Source of the DNA: Methanolobus tindarius DSM 2278
GTDB taxonomy: Archaea; Halobacteriota; Methanosarcinia; Methanosarcinales; Methanosarcinaceae
Reading direction: 5' to 3'
NCBI RefSeq assembly: GCF_000504205.1
Contig: NZ_AZAJ01000001.1
Coordinates: 1,028,879-1,092,878, forward strand
Length of the DNA: 64,000 bases
The position numbers and the translations under genes are program-made. Under the pieces are notes generated by a model. It searched no databases. It was not told where the DNA came from and worked only from the letters and a program-made list of their open reading frames with translations. Shown piece by piece: positions 45,380 to 54,849 of the stretch (position 1 is the stretch's first letter; each line of letters starts with the position of its first letter).

Positions 45380-48300
45380 TCAATCATGCTCATATTCTGT
45401 CAGAACCGGACCATCTCCTGCGGTGCTGTTCTCAGTGGTGTCCATTGTATCAGAATACCATCTGGATGGCAATTCATAATCCAGAGTGTCGCTATATGTG
45501 TCCGGCAGGAAGAACTTTGTACCCCTGTCATCAAGAGCAGCTGCAAACCCAGGATCGATTGAATCGAGTTTTGCCTTTGTCTCATCGGCAGTTACGGATT
45601 TACCAATACGATAGAGAGCAAACTGCTTATTGTAAAGGGCGGATTCTGATTCCGGATCAATTGCCAGTATCTTATCATAACATTCAACTGCATCGGATAC
45701 ATCACCCATTACGTTCAGGATAAAACCTTTGTTATACCATGCAGTAATGCATGTGGGGTCAAGTTCCAGAGCTTTCTCATAGTAATAGATTGAACCCTTG
45801 TAACTGCTTCTCATGTAGGAAATTGTACCCAGGTGATACCATGCTGAAGCACTCGTCGGATCTGCTGCCGCTGCTGCTTCAAAGGAAGTTGTAGCAGCAT
45901 CGAGATCACCCATAAGATAATAAGTGAAACCTTTACTGTTCAGTGCTTTTACATTGGTGGGCTCAAGTTCCAGTATCTTATCATAGGTTGCAATTGCCTC
46001 ATCGTATTCTCCAAGGCTGTCATATATGGATGCCTTTCCAAAAAGTGCAATTGAATCAGATGGAGTTACTTCAAGTATCCTGTCATAATATCCAAGTGCT
46101 GTTTCATCATCACCAAGACCCAATGCGGCATTACTCTGCATCTTAAGAACGGATACGTTAGTAGGATCATACATCAGTACATGGTTGAAAGAGTCGATAG
46201 ATTTCTCATAAAGCCCAAGCTTGTATGCTGCTGAACCTGCCTTATACCAGACATCTGTATTCTGGGCATCATTTTTGAGTATAGCCTCGTAGGATTTGAG
46301 AGATTCAGAATACATATTCAGATTATCATAAGCCATTGCCTCATAATAAAGAGCATCAATATTTCCGGAATCCTGCAGGAGTACTTTTGAAAATGATTCC
46401 ACAGCTAACTGGTTATCACCATTGTTATAGTGAGAGAGACCTTTGCTGTACCATGCATCCTTATCAGATGGATTGAGCAACACTGCCTGCTCATAGCAGG
46501 TAATAGCATTTGAATAATCACCAAGTTTATCATAAGATGATGCCAGGTTTACCCAGGCTTCAGCCGATGATGGATTTAAAAGTAAAGCTGTTGTGTATGA
46601 TTCTACTGCCTGGTCTGTCATGGACATCCTCTCAAGGGTTGAACCCCTGGAGACCCACACATCATCATACGTAACTATATTACCCAAAATCTCAGCATCA
46701 TTTAAACTTGTAAAATAAGAATCTTCGAATGGATTTGATGAATACCAGATAAAGATGTCAGAACTGAAAACATCATCACTCATTACACCAAACAGTGTTG
46801 AAGGAACAGCATAAGAGGAAGAAGTCCTGTTTGCACTTTCAAGAATATCCCTGTTAACATCAAGCTGGAATTTTGCTACGGCGTGAGTTGGATCAATCTG
46901 TAGTATTTGTTCATAACTGGCAATTGCTTCTTCATATTCACCAATCTCATTCAATGCATTGCCTTTCCTGAGCAATGTATCAATGGACGTAGGCTGAAGT
47001 TCAAGAACCTTTGAATATACTTCTACTGATTCATCGTACTTTTCAAGATTATCAAGATCAAGAGCTTTGTTATAATATGCTGCCGTGAAATTGGGTTCCA
47101 GTTGCACTGCCCTGGTGTAAGCCTTTTGTGCAGAGCTGAACTCTCCAAGACGATCGTAATCCAGTGCAAGATCGTAATACATTCTCGGACATGAGTTGTC
47201 CACCTTCACCGCTTTTTCGTATGAATTTGCAGCTTCCTCATACATCCCAAGATTCTCATAAGAAACTGCCATGTAGTACCATAATTGAGGATGATTGGGT
47301 TCTGTTGCAGCTGCATTCTCAAATGCCTCTATTGCACTTTCGTAATTAGCCATTTTATAGAAGGCAAGACCCTTGTTGTACCAGAGAAGAGCCGAATCCG
47401 AATCAAATTCCGGTGTTTCTGAATAGCAGTCGGATACTTCGACAGGCACTCCAAAGAGTCCGGCTCCTGCACCATATGTACCTGATGCTTTGTTATCAGT
47501 TCCCACCAGAAGAGCCTTATCATAGGCCTCTATAGCTTCCTGGTATTTTCCGAGTATGTCAAGAACATCACCTTTTCTGGTCCACACCTCCCCGTTTTCA
47601 GGTTCGTATACAAGCACCTGGTTGTAGGCTTTAAGTGCAGAATCATAGTCTCCAAGTTCTTCATAGGTAGTTCCCATCTTGTACCAGATATCAACTGCAT
47701 ATGGATCCAGTGTCAGATAAGCATTGTATTGCAGTACCGCAAGGTCTGGCTGGCCAAGATTCTCAAGGACAACGGCTTTGTTATAGATTGCATTGATATT
47801 TTCGGAATCATAATAGATTGCTTCATCATAAGCAGAGAGAGCTGCCTGGTAGTCACCCAGTCCATCATAGGCAAGTCCTTTTCCATACCAGTATTTTGAA
47901 TTGTCAGGTTCTATTTCCAGTGCTCTGTTATAATATTCAATTGAATCGTTGTACTTATTCAGTTCATATAAACCGGATGCAGTCATTGAGAATTCTGATG
48001 ACTGGGAATCTGCAATATCAATGACCTGATCATAGTAGTATATAGATTCATTATGTCTTCCAAGGGCTTCAAGAGAAACTGCTTTTTGATACCAGACACT
48101 TGGAAGCCGTGGGTCAAATGAAATTTCAGGAGAAGCAGAAGCATCTGAAATATCAATTAATGAAAAAATACCGACATCAAAAACATTCTCATAATCTGAT
48201 GTACTTTCATTGGCGATAAGTACAAGTGACCTGTCGTAATATTCAATTGCTTCTTGGTTTTGACCCTGACTCGAAAGAACCAGACCTTTTTTGAAAAGGG

Positions 48301-48598
48301 CTGCAGGTGAATTAGGATAAATTGAAAGAATACGGTCAAATACTTTTGATGCAGCGCTGTAATCACCCATCAGGTAAAGGGTGGACCCCTTATTATCAAG
48401 AGCCTGGATGTAACCGGGTTCTGTTTCAAGCGCTTTATCATAATATACGATAGCTTCATTATACGAGCCATTTTCAGTCATCGAAACCGCAATTGAGTTA
48501 AATTCCACAGCTTCCTGACCCAGACTGTCAGCTAAGGGACAAAGAAAAACCAAAGCCAACAGGAGTATTATGCCGAGGACAGAGTTTTTTAAATCCAT
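45380..48598 (-). CDS. large exported TPR-repeat protein
   Basis: A 1072-residue protein with an N-terminal signal or anchor (residues 7-24) and about two dozen TPR units in tandem (recurring LGxYxxAIxxYDKALxLxPxx pattern), interrupted by less regular spacers rich in Ser/Asp/Tyr near 130-165, 380-400 and 605-650. It would form a long superhelical scaffold on the outside of the cell. The first codons follow AGGTAATG. Its paralogue of similar build is not seen in the window, but two further TPR genes flank it. Confidence 0.88.
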   Translation of the reverse strand: MDLKNSVLGIILLLALVFLCPLADSLGQEAVEFNSIAVSMTENGSYNEAIVYYDKALETEPGYIQALDNKGSTLYLMGDYSAASKVFDRILSIYPNSPAALFKKGLVLSSQGQNQEAIEYYDRSLVLIANESTSDYENVFDVGIFSLIDISDASASPEISFDPRLPSVWYQKAVSLEALGRHNESIYYYDQVIDIADSQSSEFSMTASGLYELNKYNDSIEYYNRALEIEPDNSKYWYGKGLAYDGLGDYQAALSAYDEAIYYDSENINAIYNKAVVLENLGQPDLAVLQYNAYLTLDPYAVDIWYKMGTTYEELGDYDSALKAYNQVLVYEPENGEVWTRKGDVLDILGKYQEAIEAYDKALLVGTDNKASGTYGAGAGLFGVPVEVSDCYSETPEFDSDSALLWYNKGLAFYKMANYESAIEAFENAAATEPNHPQLWYYMAVSYENLGMYEEAANSYEKAVKVDNSCPRMYYDLALDYDRLGEFSSAQKAYTRAVQLEPNFTAAYYNKALDLDNLEKYDESVEVYSKVLELQPTSIDTLLRKGNALNEIGEYEEAIASYEQILQIDPTHAVAKFQLDVNRDILESANRTSSSYAVPSTLFGVMSDDVFSSDIFIWYSSNPFEDSYFTSLNDAEILGNIVTYDDVWVSRGSTLERMSMTDQAVESYTTALLLNPSSAEAWVNLASSYDKLGDYSNAITCYEQAVLLNPSDKDAWYSKGLSHYNNGDNQLAVESFSKVLLQDSGNIDALYYEAMAYDNLNMYSESLKSYEAILKNDAQNTDVWYKAGSAAYKLGLYEKSIDSFNHVLMYDPTNVSVLKMQSNAALGLGDDETALGYYDRILEVTPSDSIALFGKASIYDSLGEYDEAIATYDKILELEPTNVKALNSKGFTYYLMGDLDAATTSFEAAAAADPTSASAWYHLGTISYMRSSYKGSIYYYEKALELDPTCITAWYNKGFILNVMGDVSDAVECYDKILAIDPESESALYNKQFALYRIGKSVTADETKAKLDSIDPGFAAALDDRGTKFFLPDTYSDTLDYELPSRWYSDTMDTTENSTAGDGPVLTEYEHD

Positions 48599-48749
48599 AA
48601 CATTACCTGACTAAGAGAAGTTGTACACTAATAGTTATAACCTGATATAGTAATTGAAAGTATTTACATATATCTAATTTAAATTGTTCATGGTGACTGA
48701 CTATTATAGTGCTGAGCATATATTAATGTGATGAAATGGAGACAGAACA

Positions 48750-49346
48750 TTGACAGGTTTTAAAACATTAAAAGAACCCGGACAAGCTCAAAAAGAAGTA
48801 AAGAATTCCATATTCATTGCCTATGCCACTCCGGTGGAGAGTGAGAATGAAGCAAAAATATTTGTTACCGGCATCAAAGAGCGTCATAATGATGCGAACC
48901 ACAATGTTTCAGCTTATCTTATTAACAGGGATAATGTGCTTGCAATAAAGTATGATGATGACGGAGAACCTGCAGGCAGTTCAGGCAAGCCAGTATTCAA
49001 AATACTTGAGATGAAGGAACTGAGTAATGTTGCAGTTGTAGTTACCCGATATTTCGGAGGCATAAAACTGGGATTTGGTGGACTTGCCAGAGCTTACAGG
49101 GAAGCTGCTATTGAAGCTATTGAAAACGCAGGTATCATTGAAGTTACTGACAAAACAGTTGTAAAAATCGAATCCGATTATTCTGACATGGATACTGTAT
49201 CCAGACTTGCCGAGCAGTATGGATCCATAATCAAAACAGATTACACAGAAGTTGTTTCTTTTACAGTAGAAGTGGATTCGGAGACAAAAGAGGATTTTCA
49301 GGAAAAGCTTATTAATGTAACCCGTAACAGGGTTACTATTATATAG
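48750..49346 (+). CDS. YigZ/IMPACT family protein
   Basis: A 198-residue member of the UPF0029/YigZ family (RWD-related IMPACT fold), linked in eukaryotes to translation control through Gcn2 but of unknown role in archaea. Landmarks: NSIFIAYATPVESENEAKIF (near 20), DDDGEPAGSSGKPVF (near 71) and VVVTRYFGGIKLGFGGLARA (near 98). The start is the TTG at 48750 with GGAG (48738-48741) upstream; no earlier ATG fits. GTAACCC/GGGTTAC pairs across its last codons. Confidence 0.9.
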   Translation: MTGFKTLKEPGQAQKEVKNSIFIAYATPVESENEAKIFVTGIKERHNDANHNVSAYLINRDNVLAIKYDDDGEPAGSSGKPVFKILEMKELSNVAVVVTRYFGGIKLGFGGLARAYREAAIEAIENAGIIEVTDKTVVKIESDYSDMDTVSRLAEQYGSIIKTDYTEVVSFTVEVDSETKEDFQEKLINVTRNRVTII

Positions 49347-49461
49347 ATACTTTCACCTAAAAAGCAGGGTCTATTAAATCGTTCCATATTATTTTTCCTT
49401 GAGAAATAAATAGGATTATTCATTACTTTACTTTATCATCACCAAATAAACCGAGAGCAAT

Positions 49462-51909
49462 ATGTCCAAAAGAGCAAGAGATATGGCATACAGGCACTTC
49501 AACAAAGGAGTAAGCCTCATTGAGAAAGGACAGCATGAAAATGCACTGGAGATTTTAAAACAGGCAGCTGAGCAGGCAAAGGAAGCGGATTCACCACAAA
49601 TTGAGGTTGCAGTGTTGCAGACATATGCAGACCTGTTATTTTCACAGGGAAAAAAAGAGGAAGCTCTGGAGAGATATATAAAAGCTGCAGATATTGTTGA
49701 AAATGATCCGGATTTCCTTTTGCCTGAACAGAGAGCAAATATGTTCAGTAATATGGCACTTGCACTTGAAAATACAGGAAGGAGAATTGAAGCAGGTGAC
49801 CGCTATTCCATTGCAGCACAGAACTACCGGGATCTTGTACAGAAAGACCCATCAAATAATTCTCATATTGCCAACATGGTATCTACTTTGAATAATATGG
49901 GTGCCCTTTTTGCTGAAACCGGAAAATATGACAGGGCATTTGATGCTTTTGACGAGGCTCTTAAACTCCAGGAAGGGATGGACAGTGAAACTCAGGATGA
50001 AAACAGTATTTTGCAGAAGAAAAAAACCATTCGTGAAAACTTGCTGAACATTCCTCTGGAAAACGCATCCGAAATGGAGAAGGAAAAATACGAAAAACTC
50101 CTGCAATTGTACATGGAAGAAGCAGAAAATGAAGGAGAAAAATCCCTGAAAGTTGCTGTCATACTGCAAAACAGCGCCCATGTGCTTGAAAATGAAGGGG
50201 AGAAAGATGCCGCATTCTCTAAACTGGAAGAGGCATTGGAAATTGCTTCAAAGTTTATTGATAATGAAGAAAAGGCAGAATCCGGCAGAAAGACTAGTAT
50301 TGGCATCCTGAGGGACATGAACAGGCTCCTGGAATCAGAAGAAGAAAACCAAAAACTGATGGAAAAGTATGGACTTATACTTGAAGAATCAAGAAAGATA
50401 CTTGCCTCTGAACCTGAAAACACTTCATATCAGCTAAATGTGGCTTTCTCACTGGATATCATCGGCAATCTGCTGAAAGAATCCGGCAATATAGCAGATG
50501 CAATTAGAAATATAGAAGAATCAGTAGATATTGTTGTAAATGTCCTTCAAAATGAAATTGATGATGACAGTACAATCCATGCTGCTGTAGCTATTATTGA
50601 AGATATGCTGTCTCTTGCGGAACTTGAAGAAGAGAATGAATCAAAACTTAATCTATACAGACAACTTGGAGATAAAATTGGAAAATCCGGACAGGATAAC
50701 CTTGAGCTTGGACTCATCAGTGCAGACATATGCAGAGAAACAGGACTTATCCTTGCCGAAGAAAAAAAATATCCTGAAGCCCTTGAGAATTTCAAGAAGG
50801 CCTTATCCATATATGAAACCGTAAAGCACGCAACTGGAGATGATTCAAAGATGAATGAGGTTCTGAAAAACACAGCAATGGCACAATTTGATCTTGGGCG
50901 CTATGATGAGGCTTTGATAAGCTATATGCAACTTATAAAAAGTGGAGAGACTGGAAGGGAAATTTCAGATCGTGTTGATATTATCCTTTTAGAGCTTGAA
51001 AAGAAAGCAGACAACATCGGCGATGTTGAATTTATAAGTAAAGAATATGACCGTATTCTTGAAATCAGGACTGAGCTGCTTGGCATTATGCCTGATCTGG
51101 AAGGTAAGAACGCAGGAAGAATTAAAGAGATACAGGGTAAAAAAGCAGATATAATGGTTGCAATGGGACAGTTGATAGAAGCACTTGACCTTTATGAACA
51201 ACTTCAGGAAAATGAGAAATCAGGCAGGTACATTCCAAAAATCATAAAACTGCTTGAGAAGATGGAAATGTCTGCCTCAAATGAACAGATTGATAAAAAA
51301 CTTGAAACCCTGAAATTCTTACTCTCAAAATACAATGTTCTTGTGGAAAAACACCCTGATAACATCCAGATATTATTTAACAAGGCATCGGTAATAGATG
51401 GAATTGCATATACGCTGTCCGAAAAAGGTGAGACCGAAGAATCCGGTTATATGTGTAACTACGCACTTGAAGCATATTCAGAACTTGCTGCTCTTGAACC
51501 GGAAAATATGTATCCTGTTGAAAGGATTGCAGCGCTTAACACAAGACTTGCTGAGCTGGCAGTCGGTGCCGGAATTGCAAATGAGGCTGAGCAGAGATTC
51601 CTCACTTCTCTTGAAACCTACAGGAACCTTATGAATGCTGATCCTTCCAATATTGAATATGAACTTGACCATGCAGGTGTGCTTGATGGAATGGGAGCCT
51701 TTTTCCTGAATGCAGGAATGTATGGTGAAGCGAAAAAGAGCTATGAAAATGCACTTCGTTCATACGCATCAATCATGGATCAGAATCCTGAAAACATGAC
51801 ATATAAATCATATGTGACAATCACCCTTGAGAACCTTGGATATGTGCTTGAGCTCATGGGAAGAAAAGACGACGCAAACTGGATGTATGAAAGCGCAAAA
51901 AGAATATAA
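49462..51909 (+). CDS. large cytoplasmic TPR-repeat protein
   Basis: An 815-residue helical protein with no signal peptide. TPR-like units recur throughout, e.g. YRHFNKGVSLIEKGQHENAL (near 10), SNMALALENTGRRIEAGDRY (near 94) and MVSTLNNMGALFAETGKYDR (near 136), with many spacers of irregular, charged helix (about 200-330). Glu/Lys content is high. Likely a scaffold; partner unknown. It is the third TPR gene in the island and faces away from the other two. A highly structured intergenic region follows. Confidence 0.85.
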   Translation: MSKRARDMAYRHFNKGVSLIEKGQHENALEILKQAAEQAKEADSPQIEVAVLQTYADLLFSQGKKEEALERYIKAADIVENDPDFLLPEQRANMFSNMALALENTGRRIEAGDRYSIAAQNYRDLVQKDPSNNSHIANMVSTLNNMGALFAETGKYDRAFDAFDEALKLQEGMDSETQDENSILQKKKTIRENLLNIPLENASEMEKEKYEKLLQLYMEEAENEGEKSLKVAVILQNSAHVLENEGEKDAAFSKLEEALEIASKFIDNEEKAESGRKTSIGILRDMNRLLESEEENQKLMEKYGLILEESRKILASEPENTSYQLNVAFSLDIIGNLLKESGNIADAIRNIEESVDIVVNVLQNEIDDDSTIHAAVAIIEDMLSLAELEEENESKLNLYRQLGDKIGKSGQDNLELGLISADICRETGLILAEEKKYPEALENFKKALSIYETVKHATGDDSKMNEVLKNTAMAQFDLGRYDEALISYMQLIKSGETGREISDRVDIILLELEKKADNIGDVEFISKEYDRILEIRTELLGIMPDLEGKNAGRIKEIQGKKADIMVAMGQLIEALDLYEQLQENEKSGRYIPKIIKLLEKMEMSASNEQIDKKLETLKFLLSKYNVLVEKHPDNIQILFNKASVIDGIAYTLSEKGETEESGYMCNYALEAYSELAALEPENMYPVERIAALNTRLAELAVGAGIANEAEQRFLTSLETYRNLMNADPSNIEYELDHAGVLDGMGAFFLNAGMYGEAKKSYENALRSYASIMDQNPENMTYKSYVTITLENLGYVLELMGRKDDANWMYESAKRI

Positions 51910-52320
51910 TAGGAAAATTAAGGCACTGAGTAAATGAAATGACAATAACCCCGCATTCTGATGAATGCTGTTTTACTCCCTGCCTTTGCTCATACTCCTG
52001 ATTGACAAATGGAATGTGGGTGCGTGCAACATAGAAGATATTGAGGGGGATATCTTCATCCCACATTCCTGTGCAATCCAATTCGTTTTTTAGCGGGTTT
52101 GATGATGTCCATATCGTACCATTTTGGGACATTTTCCAGTCACTCGCCTGTGTTTTGGCTGTGACTGCATTACCTACAATCACAATATACTATATAAATA
52201 TATCTACACAATTATATCTAATTATAATCATCATTATGAGGTCGTTTTGTTTCTGCATAAGACAAGTGATAACAAAAACTACAGATTAAACTCATATAAG
52301 ATTGAAATCAAGAATAGTAT
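51910..52320. other. 411-base intergenic region with four successive hairpins (possible ncRNA)
   Basis: Hairpins in order: GCATTC/GAATGC (51953-51968, loop TGAT); a nested pair with outer GGAATGTGGG (52011-52020)/CCCACATTCC (52060-52069) and inner GAAGATAT (52034-52041)/ATATCTTC (52050-52057) around loop TGAGGGGG; ATGTCC (52105-52110)/GGACAT (52127-52132); and CAGTCAC (52137-52143)/GTGACTG (52161-52167). A weak minus-strand reading frame (52183-51854) crosses them. The density of structure is not explained by any gene seen. Confidence 0.4.
52190..52204. promoter_or_regulatory. two-way TATA element
   Basis: CTATATAAATATATC at 52190-52204 can be read on both strands. On the minus strand the predicted start falls near 52168, the edge of the last hairpin; on the plus strand near 52225. 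A second element, CATATAAG near 52292-52299, is about 26 bases before the MscS GTG and may be that gene's own promoter. Confidence 0.4.
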
Positions 52321-53262
52321 GTGAGTGGGAGAAACTACATCGGAATTATCGTATTTGCTTTTATCATCCTGGCACTTTCATACATAAATTACTTCACAGC
52401 TATCGCATCTAATTATGGGGACACACTACTGAAACTCATACAGGCATCAGTCATAATAATGCTTGCATACCTGGTGAATTCCCTTATTGAAAATATCATA
52501 GGAAAACAGGTTCATGACACTAAGAACAGGTACACACTCCGTAAGGTCGTATCTGTCATAATCACTCTGCTGGCTGCCGGAGCCATAATGATAGTTTTCC
52601 TGAAAGAGACTACCACATTAATCGTAGCCTACGGAATATTAAGCGCGGGTGTTGTCATTACATTACAGGATGTTTTCCGCAGTTTTGCCGGAGGTATTGT
52701 CATCCTTTTTTCCAGGACATTTCAGGCAGGAGACCGGATACAGGTGGGCGATTGTTATGGAGATGTCCTGGATATAAATTATTTCCATACAACCCTTATG
52801 GAAATCAGAGAATGGGTTGATGGGGATCAATATACAGGCAGGATCCTCACAATGCCTAACAGTTTTGTTCTTGACAGCACTGTGAAGAACTACACACGTG
52901 ATTTTTCCTTTATATGGGACGAGGTCACAATAATATTGAGTCCCGAAAGCGACTGGAAAAAATCAAGAGACATTGCACTGCAAACCACAAACTCACTAAT
53001 CGAGGATTATGTCGAACACTCTAAGAAAGAACTTGCAAGCATGGAACGAAAATACATGTTTACATCATATGATGTTGATACAAAGATATTCCTGTTCGTC
53101 GAGAGTGACAGGATAGAGATGCATCTGAGATATGTCGTGGATACAAAGCAGAGACGATATGTAAATGACCTGCTTACACAAGGTCTGCTTGATGCTTTTG
53201 CCACTGAACCGGACATTATTATAGGTAGTATATCCAGCATTGAGATTACTAAAATGCCATAA
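52321..53262 (+). CDS. MscS-family mechanosensitive ion channel
   Basis: A 313-residue small-conductance mechanosensitive channel that releases solutes on osmotic downshock. Three or four membrane helices (about 7-26, 37-58, 75-95 and 98-112) are followed by the MscS pore-lining and beta domains: SAGVVITLQDVFRSFAGGIV (about 109-128), FQAGDRIQVGDCYGDVLDI near 136 and MPNSFVLDSTVKNYTRDF near 179. The start is the GTG at 52321; an overlapping ATG is out of frame. No ribosome binding site is seen, so translation may be leaderless. Confidence 0.9.
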   Translation: MSGRNYIGIIVFAFIILALSYINYFTAIASNYGDTLLKLIQASVIIMLAYLVNSLIENIIGKQVHDTKNRYTLRKVVSVIITLLAAGAIMIVFLKETTTLIVAYGILSAGVVITLQDVFRSFAGGIVILFSRTFQAGDRIQVGDCYGDVLDINYFHTTLMEIREWVDGDQYTGRILTMPNSFVLDSTVKNYTRDFSFIWDEVTIILSPESDWKKSRDIALQTTNSLIEDYVEHSKKELASMERKYMFTSYDVDTKIFLFVESDRIEMHLRYVVDTKQRRYVNDLLTQGLLDAFATEPDIIIGSISSIEITKMP

Positions 53263-53287
53263 TATAAAAAAATTAGAAATGAAAAAT

Positions 53288-53743
53288 TCATTCCAGACTA
53301 CCAGAATCATGCAGAAACCGCAGCCATCTGCGTGCTTCAGCTACTCTTTCTCTGGAAAAGAGATCATGGAACTCTTTCTCTTTTTCCCTGACCGTTCCAT
53401 CCTCTATTTCCCTGAGATCCATAATAGCTCTTAAAATGCCGCTGGTCTCATTAAAAAGGGCTTTTGCTTCTTTTTTTGTTAGTTTCTCGGTTTTGAGCTT
53501 TGTTTCATCTTCCTGTTCTTTTTCCCTGAGATAGCTAATGTATTTATCAATATGCTTCCGGTCTTCATCGGTAAGAGTTTCCTTGTTTATCAGTTGCCAC
53601 ACAAGTTCATGCAACTTGCATTTATTGCCTTTAATTTCTACAGAATATGGAATTTCTTCACCTACCCAGAAAAGCCTGGCATGTAAGGCTGCAAGAAGCT
53701 GTTTCCTTTCCCATTCTGATAATGTATCATCCTTTACTGACAT
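53288..53743 (-). CDS. DUF5788-like small soluble protein
   Basis: A 151-residue charged, helical protein; the start EWERKQLLAALHARLFWVGEE and PYSVEIKGNKCKLHELVWQL resemble the euryarchaeal DUF5788 family of unknown function (from memory). No metal motif or signal peptide. GGAGATATCAAT before the ATG is a good ribosome binding site. It converges on the MscS gene. Confidence 0.75.
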   Translation of the reverse strand: MSVKDDTLSEWERKQLLAALHARLFWVGEEIPYSVEIKGNKCKLHELVWQLINKETLTDEDRKHIDKYISYLREKEQEDETKLKTEKLTKKEAKALFNETSGILRAIMDLREIEDGTVREKEKEFHDLFSRERVAEARRWLRFLHDSGSLE

Positions 53744-53905
53744 ATTGATATCTCCATAGATCCATACAGATTAACACTGCCGGCTTAGAGTTAGCCGTTA
53801 ACCTGCAACCCACTTGCAGATATACACCAAAGTACCTTTAAATAAAAATAAGCTTTGATATACTATACAATATACTATTGCGGAGAACTAAGGTATCGGG
53901 ATAAA

Positions 53906-54808
53906 ATGGAAAGTACAACCCCTGAAAAACTACCGGATGACACAGTTGCTGAACAGCAATCGTCTTATGAGAATATTGAAAACAAAAGAAAACTTTCATG
54001 GCTTAAAGTTTTCACCGGTGGACTGGTTCTTTATGTGTTCGGTGTTGTTGCACTTGCTGCAACCCGTAATACAAATATATTTCCTACTGTTGTAATGCTT
54101 GGGAATTTCCTTGTGCCGATCACCTATGTTGCTTTCTTCTACCAGAGAAGACACCTGAGCAAACTGGACATGCCAACAACTGCATGGGCATTTTTTTACG
54201 GAGGACTGTTGGGAGTACTGGCAGCAGCAACCCTAGAACCAATATTCCTGTCACAAAAATCTTTATTTTACTCTTTTGAAGTGGGACTTATCGAGGAGTT
54301 TGCCAAAATAATCGGAGTAATAATAATTGCCAGACGCTGTTTCCATGATTCTGAAATGGACGGACTTATACTTGGAGCTGCTTCAGGAATGGGGTTTGCG
54401 GCTCTGGAAAGTACAGGATATGCATTTACTGCATTTCTCAACAGCGGTGGAAGCCTCTCACAAACAGTGCTTATAACACTGATAAGAGGAGTAATCGCAC
54501 CAATAGGGCATGGAACATGGACAGCAATACTGGTGAGCACAATGTTCAGGGAAAGCGGACCCCGAAGATTCCACATTAATCTCAAAGTCATCGGAGCATA
54601 CATTACAGTGGCTGCCCTCCACGGATTATGGAACGGACTACCTGATGTCCTGTCACTGTTCCCTGTTACAGTATTTAATGTGTTTACCGGCCAGGTTTCT
54701 GTGGCAATATTTGGATTTTACCTTTTGTGGAGAAGGTATGAAGAAGCTAAAAGGTTGCAACTCCAGCGGCTCTGGCAGGGAATCAAGCAGCCAGTGTGCT
54801 GGAAATAA
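53906..54808 (+). CDS. PrsW-family intramembrane metalloprotease
   Basis: A polytopic membrane protease related to PrsW (which starts anti-sigma cleavage in Bacillus) and the CPBP/APH-1 group. The 300-residue protein has about seven helices and the motifs GLIEEFAKIIGV (EExxK, about 127-138), GMGFAALESTGYAF (near 162), GVIAPIGHGTWTAI (near 192) and ALHGLWNG (His near 233). The substrate is unknown. The start is placed at the ATG at 53906; an upstream in-frame TTG adds a short Tyr-rich tail that is unlikely. Confidence 0.88.
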   Translation: MESTTPEKLPDDTVAEQQSSYENIENKRKLSWLKVFTGGLVLYVFGVVALAATRNTNIFPTVVMLGNFLVPITYVAFFYQRRHLSKLDMPTTAWAFFYGGLLGVLAAATLEPIFLSQKSLFYSFEVGLIEEFAKIIGVIIIARRCFHDSEMDGLILGAASGMGFAALESTGYAFTAFLNSGGSLSQTVLITLIRGVIAPIGHGTWTAILVSTMFRESGPRRFHINLKVIGAYITVAALHGLWNGLPDVLSLFPVTVFNVFTGQVSVAIFGFYLLWRRYEEAKRLQLQRLWQGIKQPVCWK

Positions 54809-54849
54809 ACCTTATCTTTTTGAAACAAGAATCAAAGGCTGGATGAAAA

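Noticed and set aside
45445-47523. Several opposite-strand frames across the large TPR gene
   Set aside because: They arise from the repeated TPR codons on the other strand and have no start signals or known domains.
45380-48598. Tandem DNA repeat array or CRISPR
   Set aside because: The recurrence is at the protein level (TPR units of about 34 residues) with divergent DNA; there are no identical direct repeats with unique spacers.
49317-49336. GTAACCC/GGGTTAC hairpin at the end of the YigZ gene as terminator
   Set aside because: The 7-bp stem is inside coding sequence and is not followed by a T-run.
51959-51999. TGATGA and CTGA boxes resembling a C/D-box guide RNA
   Set aside because: C- and D-like boxes occur about 35 bases apart, but no internal C'/D' pair or terminal stem is present, and TGAT lies in a hairpin loop.
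51854-52183. Minus-strand reading frame of 109 codons across the structured intergenic region
   Set aside because: It starts at GTG without a ribosome binding site, runs over the end of the convergent 815-residue TPR gene and matches no family I know, while the interval is dominated by perfect hairpins. Left open as an alternative in the ncRNA finding.
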